Below are positions 26,471 through 33,296 of a stretch of 64,000 nucleotides of DNA, in pieces. The translations under genes were made by a program, and so were the position numbers. Numbering within the stretch: the stretch's first letter is position 1; each line of letters starts with the position of its first letter. The stretch comes from Acinetobacter chinensis (GTDB taxonomy: Bacteria; Pseudomonadota; Gammaproteobacteria; Pseudomonadales; Moraxellaceae), in the NCBI RefSeq assembly GCF_002165375.2, contig NZ_CP032134.1, forward strand, positions 2,976,001 to 3,040,000. The letters are read 5' to 3'. Under the pieces are notes generated by a model that was not told where the DNA came from, did not search any database, and worked only from the letters and a program-made list of their open reading frames with translations.

Positions 26471-27280
26471 TTATTGAATTCTTCTGAACAGTCCTTTTTC
26501 CACCTGATAATTCTGCCCATTGCCAAAATTCACCTGCCTGTTTACACCATCCAGATGCGCAGAGCCTTTGATCTTTTCAAGCTGAGGAGATCTCTGAAAT
26601 TTTTTAGTCTGCGGATTATACATCCAGTAAATCTGATAGTTATCTTCCAGTCGCTTGTCCTCAGATGCATCATCCAGCAACAGGTCAAAATAACCATCAA
26701 AATTCATATCTTTATAATTAATCCCATAAGCAAATGCAGAAAAACCATCGAGCTGCTGAACAGTCTGACCCGTTCTTTTATCCTGAACATCTATACGCTT
26801 AATATAATGCTTATATGTTTTATCATTCCAGTAGCCATAAAGTTTAAATACAAAAGCTGGACGCTCTGATACCTGTACCATCGGTTTAAAACTGATATTT
26901 TCAGAAACTCCATCTCTTTGACCCAATAACGCAGACATTTCTCCAGACTGTGCATTCAGATCACCACCCAGGCTATACATTCCTTTTGCAGCATCTCCCA
27001 GTTCAGGGTTAAATGATTTCATTTCAATGCTGTTACCTTTCTGGAACCCTTCAAAACTGACTGCACGACCATTTTCAAGATTAAACAATGTGCCGTGAGG
27101 GTTCCAGACGCCTGAGTAAATATCGAGTAAGTACCGACCATCTGTGGATTTCAGCATACGTTGCATATAAACCGTTACATCACGTAACTGAGTCAATCCA
27201 CTCTCAGAGACAGTTTCAGCTTTCAGGGATGAGGCACAGCCCAGCAAAATCAGAATACTCAATACTGCTTTAATACTCAT
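26471..27280 (-). CDS. Secreted protein of unknown function, XAC2610-like
   Basis: 269 residues from the ATG at 27280, chosen because it places a signal peptide at the N-terminus (VLSILILLGCASSLKA-ET, with a possible lipobox ILLGC); the frame is open 14 codons further upstream. The second half has the pattern YKDMNFDGYFDLLL followed by YQIYWMYNPQTKKFQ, as in the uncharacterised XAC2610-related family, with an FG-GAP-like D-x-N-x-D-G calcium loop. The first half speaks of a beta-rich protein. No function can be given. It is divergent from the orphan membrane protein. Confidence 0.7.
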   Translation of the reverse strand: MSIKAVLSILILLGCASSLKAETVSESGLTQLRDVTVYMQRMLKSTDGRYLLDIYSGVWNPHGTLFNLENGRAVSFEGFQKGNSIEMKSFNPELGDAAKGMYSLGGDLNAQSGEMSALLGQRDGVSENISFKPMVQVSERPAFVFKLYGYWNDKTYKHYIKRIDVQDKRTGQTVQQLDGFSAFAYGINYKDMNFDGYFDLLLDDASEDKRLEDNYQIYWMYNPQTKKFQRSPQLEKIKGSAHLDGVNRQVNFGNGQNYQVEKGLFRRIQ

Positions 27281-27455
27281 AAAACCATCCAGCGTGAAAT
27301 TCAGTTCATTCAATAATGTCACACAGCCAAACAGTCCGTAAAAACTATTTTACTACTGAATGTTCAGCTTTTTTTATTTCCAGCAGAACCCCCTATTCAT
27401 TAAAATCATATATAACAATACAATAAGTAGAATTTATAATAAGTTAAGAATAAAC

Positions 27456-28574
27456 ATGCAAGCCAACCCAGGGGAACTCACTCTTTACAGCTGCCGTCCA
27501 CAGCAAGCCATTAATCTGGGGATTATCTACAGTGTCATCGTTTTATTTCTTCTCAGAGTATCTTTTGAACACAATGAGCCTGACTGGTTTCGTTTCATCT
27601 ATATCATCATCAGCGTCAGTTTCAGCATTCATTATCTGACTTTAAAATTTATTCTGACCGACCAGCGCTGCTGTATGCACTCACTCCTGTTTAAAAGCGA
27701 AACACAGCTGAGTTCACTGACAGAGCCTGTTTGTCTACAGCTCCCACCCAATCACACAGCCATACTGAAACTCTACCGGCTGCTCCTGATGTACAAAGCT
27801 GAGAACCACATTCTGTTCTGGCAAAAACGGGCTTTGCTGCGTTTCAACAATCACTCACCCGCTCGCTCCGGTTTTTTTCATCAAACCCTAAGACCCCCAC
27901 TGACACTACTGAACATGCCTCAGTTTTCTGAGGAACAATCCAGAGAAATTTTACTGAATCTTAAATATCACTGGCAACTCAACCCAGAAACATTCAACGA
28001 AAACCCATCTACTGAAGAACTGGAGTTGCTGAAGAAATCCCGTCAGGAACAGGATATCGGTTATTCCCCATTACTGATCTCAGCTGTTGCCTTACTGATC
28101 GGATTTGCTGCAATGCTTGTCAGCCCAATGATGCTGCAAGGCTTACATTTTGCAGTAGAAGCATGGAATCTGATGATACCTTTTATTATTGTTTCCATAC
28201 TGCTCAGCTGGTTGATCATTCGGACTGAAGGCAAAAAATATCCCTTTTTCAGCGCCCTTCTGAGTGGATGTTTACTGGGACCCTGCCTGTACTTTGGGGC
28301 ATTGCAGCTGAACCGGATTTACAGTGAGCATAATGCAGCCATTGTAACAACTCAGATGTATTTAAATTCGGTTGATCAGCATTCACAGCAATGGTCACTC
28401 AGTCCAGAACTTGCAGAAACAAGCGGTTTAACTGATATTTATGTTCATAAAGACTGGCAATGGTACAGATCCGACTTAAAAATCGGTCAGAAATACACAA
28501 TCCAGCTCAAGCAAGGCTATTTCCAGGATTACTTCATTGACCAGGACAGTTTTCGACTGATTCCTGAACAGTAA
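27456..28574 (+). CDS. Membrane protein of unknown function
   Basis: 372 residues from the ATG at 27456; AAGTTAAGAA lies just upstream, and an earlier ATG at 27360 is in an AT-rich stretch without a site. Predicted layout: two membrane segments near 17-36 and 45-62, a soluble part, then three segments around 198-216, 230-247 and 258-278, and a C-terminal soluble domain of about 90 residues rich in aromatic residues. No motif was recognised. It lies directly beside the vestigial ilvC tail, so it may have come in with that exchange. Confidence 0.65.
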   Translation: MQANPGELTLYSCRPQQAINLGIIYSVIVLFLLRVSFEHNEPDWFRFIYIIISVSFSIHYLTLKFILTDQRCCMHSLLFKSETQLSSLTEPVCLQLPPNHTAILKLYRLLLMYKAENHILFWQKRALLRFNNHSPARSGFFHQTLRPPLTLLNMPQFSEEQSREILLNLKYHWQLNPETFNENPSTEELELLKKSRQEQDIGYSPLLISAVALLIGFAAMLVSPMMLQGLHFAVEAWNLMIPFIIVSILLSWLIIRTEGKKYPFFSALLSGCLLGPCLYFGALQLNRIYSEHNAAIVTTQMYLNSVDQHSQQWSLSPELAETSGLTDIYVHKDWQWYRSDLKIGQKYTIQLKQGYFQDYFIDQDSFRLIPEQ

Positions 28575-28590
28575 CTGAAAAATCCAGTAT

Positions 28591-28621
28591 AAAAAAACCC
28601 ACTCAGATGAGTGGGTTTTTT
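28591..28621. terminator. Terminator, first copy
   Basis: ACCCACTCA and TGAGTGGGT pair around a 2-base GA loop region with A-run before and T-run after. It serves the rightward membrane-protein gene and is the diverged twin of the ilvC terminator at 28751-28782. Confidence 0.85.
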
Positions 28622-28637
28622 AAGATTAAACTAAAGC

Positions 28638-28685
28638 TTAGTTTTTCTCTTTATCTACGATTTTGTTTGCCTGGAACCAAGGCAC
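28638..28685 (-). pseudogene. Vestigial 3' end of a second ilvC
   Basis: The reverse strand reads VPWFQANKIVDKEKN then TAA, against MPWIQANKIVDKEKN-TAA at the end of the intact ilvC 161 bp away. Together with the terminator in front, about 87 bp (28598-28684) align without gaps to 28759-28845; I count about 13 differences, mostly at third codon positions. Upstream of the matching part the sequence diverges abruptly. It is too short to act and lacks a start, so it is a remnant of a duplicated or exchanged ilvC. Confidence 0.85.
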
Positions 28686-28750
28686 GAAAAGCAGTAAAAC
28701 ATAGCTTTGCTGCTTTGAGGCGCGTAATTTTACTCTTATCAAATACCATA

Positions 28751-28782
28751 AAAAAAAACCCACTCAATCGAGTGGGTTTTTT
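28751..28782. terminator. ilvC terminator
   Basis: ACCCACTC and GAGTGGGT pair around AATC (28758-28777), flanked by A- and T-runs. It lies 17 bases past the ilvC stop and works in either direction. Confidence 0.85.
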
Positions 28783-28798
28783 AAGATCAAACTAAAAC

Positions 28799-29815
28799 TT
28801 AGTTCTTTTCTTTATCTACAATCTTGTTCGCTTGAATCCAAGGCATCATCGCACGTAACTTACCACCAGTCACTTCAATACCGTGAGCCGCGTTCTGACG
28901 ACGACGAGCTGTCATTGAAGGATAGTTCAACGCACCTTCCTGAATGAACATTTTCGCATATTCACCAGACTGAATACGTTTCAGTGCATTACGCATTGCT
29001 TCACGAGACTGTTCGTTGATAACTTCAACGCCAGTTACGTATTCGCCATATTCAGCATTGTTTGATACTGAATAGTTCATGTCCGCGATACCGCCTTCAA
29101 ACATCAGATCAACGATCAGTTTCAGTTCGTGTAAGCATTCGAAGTAAGCCATTTCTGGAGCATAACCAGCTTCAACCAGAGTTTCGAAGCCCATTTTAAC
29201 CAGTTCAACAGCACCACCACAAAGAACTGCCTGCTCACCAAAAAGGTCAGTTTCAGTTTCTTCACGGAAAGAAGTTTCGATAATACCTGTACGACCGCCA
29301 CCTACGCCTGAAGCATAAGAAAGCGCCACATTACGTGCATTACCAGAAGCATCCTGGTGAATCGCGATTAAGTCAGGAACACCTGAACCACGCTGGTATT
29401 CAGAACGTACTGTGTGACCAGGTGCTTTTGGAGCAACCATGATTACGTCCAAGTCAGCACGTGGAACAACCTGGTTATAAAGAACAGAGAAACCGTGAGC
29501 AAATGCCAGAGTAGCGCCTTGCTTGATGTTCGGCTCAATTACGTCACGATAAAGCTGAGACTGGAACTCATCTGGAGTCAGAATCATTACCACATCTGCC
29601 TGAGCAACAGCAGCAGGAACTTCAGACACTTTAAGACCTGAATTTTCAGCTTTTTTCCATGAAGCAGAACCTGCACGTAAACCTACAGTTACGTCCACGC
29701 CAGAATCTTTCAGGTTAAGCGCATGCGCATGGCCTTGTGAACCATAACCGATGATCGCTACTTTTTTGCCTTGGATGATAGATAAGTCACAGTCTTTATC
29801 GTAAAAAATTTGCAT
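28799..29815 (-). CDS. ilvC: Ketol-acid reductoisomerase (NADP+)
   Basis: 338 residues, class I length. Converts acetolactate and acetohydroxybutyrate to dihydroxy acids in valine, leucine and isoleucine synthesis. The Rossmann motif GYGSQG is at 23-28, and the knotted C-terminal domain carries the magnesium ligands around ETETDLFGEQ and ECLHELKLIVDL. It follows ilvN with a 111-bp gap that can fold into two hairpins. Codon use is that of a well-expressed gene. A diverged copy of its last 15 codons lies just downstream. Confidence 0.96.
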   Translation of the reverse strand: MQIFYDKDCDLSIIQGKKVAIIGYGSQGHAHALNLKDSGVDVTVGLRAGSASWKKAENSGLKVSEVPAAVAQADVVMILTPDEFQSQLYRDVIEPNIKQGATLAFAHGFSVLYNQVVPRADLDVIMVAPKAPGHTVRSEYQRGSGVPDLIAIHQDASGNARNVALSYASGVGGGRTGIIETSFREETETDLFGEQAVLCGGAVELVKMGFETLVEAGYAPEMAYFECLHELKLIVDLMFEGGIADMNYSVSNNAEYGEYVTGVEVINEQSREAMRNALKRIQSGEYAKMFIQEGALNYPSMTARRRQNAAHGIEVTGGKLRAMMPWIQANKIVDKEKN

Positions 29816-29849
29816 TGCTGTCTCCGCTAAAATGCTTTGTTTCCTTTCA

Positions 29850-29907
29850 GTCTGGTGTGTGTTTTCGTTTTCACTGAACCAGACCCTCTCCTTTTCAGAA
29901 AGAGAGG
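29850..29907 (-). promoter_or_regulatory. Two hairpins between ilvN and ilvC
   Basis: Reading leftward, CCTCTC/GAGAGG (29902-29907 with 29885-29890) forms one stem and GTCTGGT/ACCAGAC (29878-29884 with 29850-29856) a second. Neither is followed by a T-run, so they look like RNA processing or stability structures in the ilvC leader rather than terminators. Confidence 0.45.
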
Positions 29908-29926
29908 ATAATCGGAATGTATAAAA

Positions 29927-30418
29927 TTAGATAGTTAAAACTTTTTCGCCACGTGCGATACCGGATACACCTGAACGCACCACTTCAAGAATGGTGTTCT
30001 CTGCCAGTGCATCAATAAAGCCATCCAGCTTATCGGTTGTTCCCGCGATCTGGATCGTATAAGTTGTCGGTGTGACATCAACGATCTGCCCACGGAATAT
30101 ATCTGCTGTGCGTTTGATCTCTGCACGGGCAGAACCCAGTGCTTTGACTTTAATCAGCATCAGTTCACGCTCAATGTGCGCACCTTCTGACAGATCAACA
30201 ACCTTCACCACTTCTACCAGTTTATTCAGTTGCTTGGTAATTTTCTCAATCTGATGATCATCACCATAAGTGGTCAGTGTCAGTCGGGACATGGTCGGGT
30301 CTTCAGTCGGCGCAACATTTAAAGTTTCAATGTTATAGCCACGCTGAGAAAATAAACCCACTAAACGGGAAAGCGCGCCTGCTTCGTTTTCAACGAGTAC
30401 GGAGATAATATGTCTCAT
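29927..30418 (-). CDS. ilvN: Acetolactate synthase small (regulatory) subunit
   Basis: 163 residues. An ACT domain fills the first about 75 residues (ISVLVENEAGALSRLVGLFSQ region), where valine binds for feedback control, and the ALS_ss_C domain follows. The length is that of the IlvH/IlvN long form. It overlaps the end of the large-subunit gene by 4 bp (ATGA), matching the one-to-one complex. Confidence 0.95.
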   Translation of the reverse strand: MRHIISVLVENEAGALSRLVGLFSQRGYNIETLNVAPTEDPTMSRLTLTTYGDDHQIEKITKQLNKLVEVVKVVDLSEGAHIERELMLIKVKALGSARAEIKRTADIFRGQIVDVTPTTYTIQIAGTTDKLDGFIDALAENTILEVVRSGVSGIARGEKVLTI

Positions 30419-32142
30419 TCTGTACGCTCCCCTTTAGATAACCACATATCTTTCATGGACTGACCAGCGATCAGCATTGGATATACATGTTCTGAACGGT
30501 CGACCATGACGTTGATAAATACGCATTTATCATTGATTGCCATTGCTTCTTCAAGTTTCGATTCAAGTTCATCTGCATGATCAATCTGAATACCGACGTG
30601 ACCATAAGCTTCCATCAGTTTTGCAAAATCAGGAAGTGACTCAACATACGAGCTTGAATGACGACCTTCGTAGTTCATATCCTGCCACTGTTTCACCATA
30701 CCTAAAGCACGGTTGTTCAGGCACAGAATTTTTACATTCAGACCATACTGCTTACATGTAGACAGTTCCTGAATACACATCTGAATGGATGCTTCACCTG
30801 TAATACAGACAACCTGCTGATCAGGGAATGCCAGCTTCGCCGCCATTGCATAAGGCAAGCCAACGCCCATTGTGCCCAGACCACCTGAGTTAATCCACTG
30901 ACGCGGACGTACATAGGTATAGTACAGCGCACCGAACATCTGATGCTGACCAACGTCTGAAGTAATGATTGCCTGGCTGCTGGTTACTTTATCAAGAGCA
31001 GCAACCACCTGCTGAGGCTTCATTACCCCGTTTTCACCAGCTTCATAACGCAGACCATGAACTTTGCGCCATTCATTGATCTGAGACCACCATGATGCAA
31101 TTTCTTCTGGATTAGGTTTTGAAACATTCATCTGTTTCAACTGAACCAGCATTTCCTGAAGTACAGGCTCAACCGCACCCACAATAGGAATGTGCGCAAT
31201 GATGGTTTTTGAAATCGTTGCCGGGTCAATATCAATATGAATGACTTTCGCATCTGGACAGAATTTAGCAGGGTTATTGGTTACACGATCATCGAAGCGT
31301 GCACCGATTGCTAAAATCACGTCAGCATTTGCCATAGTCATATTGGCTTCATACGTTCCATGCATTCCAAGCATGCCCACAAACTGTGGATCATTACCAG
31401 GGAAAGCACCCAGACCCATCAGGGTATTGGTGACAGGATAATTCAGTATATGTGCCAGTTCTGTCAGAAGCTCAGATGCATTGCCCTGTACCACACCACC
31501 ACCGGTATAAATCACAGGACGTTTTGCATTGATCAGCTCATCAATCGCTTTACGGATCTGACCTGAGTGACCACGATGCGGTGGCTGATAAGAACGCATC
31601 TTCACTTTTTCAGGATATTCGTAAGCAAATTTTTCTGCTGGATTCGTTGCATCTTTTGGAATATCAACAACTACAGGACCTGGACGGCCTGAAGACGCGA
31701 TATAAAATGCTTTTTTAATAATCGCAGGAATTTCACTGGCATGACGTACCTGGAAACTGTGTTTAACGATAGGACGGGAAATACCGACCATATCTGTTTC
31801 CTGGAATGCATCTTCACCAATTAAATGTGACGCAACCTGACCAGACAGGATCACCATTGGAATGGAGTCCATATAAGCCGTTGCAATTGGAGTAACCGTG
31901 TTGGTTGCGCCTGGTCCAGAAGTGACCAGAACCACACCTGTTTTACCTGTTACGCGCGAGTATGCATCTGCCATATGTCCGGCAGCCTGCTCATGGCGTA
32001 CGAGGTAATGATTTATTTTTTCCTGTTGAAATAGCGCATCATAAATATGAAGAACTGCGCCGCCTGGGTATCCAAAAACATGTTCAACGCCTTCGTCCGC
32101 CAATGCGCGAACGAGCATTTCACCACCAGATAAAAGTTCCAA
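30415..32142 (-). CDS. ilvI: Acetolactate synthase large (catalytic) subunit
   Basis: 575 residues, TPP-dependent. Glu51 (RHEQAAGHMADAY) activates the cofactor, and the C-terminal TPP/Mg motif is GEASIQM...NNRALGMVKQW. It condenses two pyruvates, or pyruvate with 2-oxobutyrate. The start is a TTG at 32142 with AGGGTGA six bases upstream; it gives MELLSGGEML, the family's normal beginning, and the first ATG is only eight codons in. First gene of ilvI-ilvN-ilvC. No leader peptide with runs of branched-chain codons was found upstream. Confidence 0.95.
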   Translation of the reverse strand: MELLSGGEMLVRALADEGVEHVFGYPGGAVLHIYDALFQQEKINHYLVRHEQAAGHMADAYSRVTGKTGVVLVTSGPGATNTVTPIATAYMDSIPMVILSGQVASHLIGEDAFQETDMVGISRPIVKHSFQVRHASEIPAIIKKAFYIASSGRPGPVVVDIPKDATNPAEKFAYEYPEKVKMRSYQPPHRGHSGQIRKAIDELINAKRPVIYTGGGVVQGNASELLTELAHILNYPVTNTLMGLGAFPGNDPQFVGMLGMHGTYEANMTMANADVILAIGARFDDRVTNNPAKFCPDAKVIHIDIDPATISKTIIAHIPIVGAVEPVLQEMLVQLKQMNVSKPNPEEIASWWSQINEWRKVHGLRYEAGENGVMKPQQVVAALDKVTSSQAIITSDVGQHQMFGALYYTYVRPRQWINSGGLGTMGVGLPYAMAAKLAFPDQQVVCITGEASIQMCIQELSTCKQYGLNVKILCLNNRALGMVKQWQDMNYEGRHSSSYVESLPDFAKLMEAYGHVGIQIDHADELESKLEEAMAINDKCVFINVMVDRSEHVYPMLIAGQSMKDMWLSKGERTE

Positions 32143-32396
32143 CGTGATTCACCCTAGTCTTATCAGCCGTCAAGTGGGAGGCACTGACAGCATTTCATTC
32201 ATTGAATTGTTTGCCTGTTATAGCACACATATTTCTCAGTTTTTGCAGCAATGGGAAAAAAATCTGATCTGACTGCCGTTTAAGCAATATATGATCTCAA
32301 ACATGCTGGGATAAACATGTTTTCCTGCTTTGTTCATATTCTCGGCTAGAGAAAATGCCCATTACGCAACATGACACTTATTCGAAGGGTGATCGA

Positions 32397-32594
32397 ATGA
32401 AGGCATATAAAACCGAAGTGAGCATTTTTGTGGTTTCAGACACAGTTGTCAAGTTTAAAAACTGGCTTTTTCCTGTTTATTTACAGACCGTTTATTTTTT
32501 AACCCCGAGTGATATTCAGGCAGTTTCACCGCATAGCCTGCGCACCACTGCTTCTCAGACGATGTGTCTTCATTTTCATAAAAAACAGGTATAA
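32397..32594 (+). CDS. Possible small protein, unknown
   Basis: 65 codons from an ATG at 32397, preceded by GAAGGGTGATCGA, a fair ribosome site. The sequence (MKAYKTEVSIFVVSDTVVKF...) shows no recognised domain or membrane segment, and the frame is not conserved-looking. It stands between ilvI and the DUF4124 gene. It may be real but could equally be chance. Confidence 0.3.
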   Translation: MKAYKTEVSIFVVSDTVVKFKNWLFPVYLQTVYFLTPSDIQAVSPHSLRTTASQTMCLHFHKKQV

Positions 32595-32835
32595 ATTATA
32601 TAAATAAATTGAATCATTGTTTTAACCGCACAGCTGAATACATACAGTGCGGACAGGATAATGTTTCGGTCTGTGTCTGCATTCCATTCAACCACCCTGA
32701 TCATATAAAACACAATATTCCGATCAGGAAAAAATGAGGCTGAAGCCAGGGGCAGATGAGTAATGCACAGTAAACTTATTTTAAAATTCATCTCACAGTC
32801 TGTATATTCAGCGTGATGATGACGGGGACTGAACC

Positions 32836-33150
32836 ATGATTTCAACTGTATTTAAAAGCTGCTGCCTGACCGCACTGTCTTTGATGTTTCTGAACACCGC
32901 TCAGGCACAGGAATATTACCGATGGGTGGATGCAAAAGGCACAACCCACTATACAAAAACACCGCCACCCAAACAGGCAAAAGCCAGGTCCAAAGTCAGC
33001 ACTTATGGCTGGAAAAACAGCTCAGCTCCTGCCCCGCAGGCAACATCGTCTTCTGCTGCGCCTGAAGCTCATGAAGCAGCCGAGGCAGCAGCAAGGGCGG
33101 CTCAACACCAGGAAGCCAACAAGGCACTGGATCAGGCTCGGGGTGAATAA
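32836..33150 (+). CDS. DUF4124 domain periplasmic protein
   Basis: 104 residues: a signal peptide (cleavage near AQA-QE), then the DUF4124 core EYYRWVDAKGTTHYTKTPPP, and an Ala/Lys-rich tail. The core is found in many small gammaproteobacterial envelope proteins and has no settled function. It stands alone, with AT-rich sequence (TATAAATTATATAAATAAATTG near 32591-32612) upstream as possible promoter. Confidence 0.82.
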   Translation: MISTVFKSCCLTALSLMFLNTAQAQEYYRWVDAKGTTHYTKTPPPKQAKARSKVSTYGWKNSSAPAPQATSSSAAPEAHEAAEAAARAAQHQEANKALDQARGE

Positions 33151-33296
33151 TCTGATCAGCAGCATCTGCTGAATTTCAGCTTCACTCAAATTCTTTTACT
33201 TTTTCCTGCATAAGGCACAGTCCAAAATTCACTTTTCAGTGTATTTTGCGCTATGCTGTGTGCCACAGTTTTTAACCATTGTTCTCTATTACGTTT

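Noticed and set aside
26474..26869. 131-codon rightward open frame opposite the secreted-protein gene
   Set aside because: Low-complexity Ile/Lys-rich translation and full overlap with a gene that has a signal peptide; not coding.
32143..32396. Search for an ilv leader peptide or attenuator
   Set aside because: No short frame with runs of Leu, Val or Ile codons and no paired hairpins were found upstream of ilvI.
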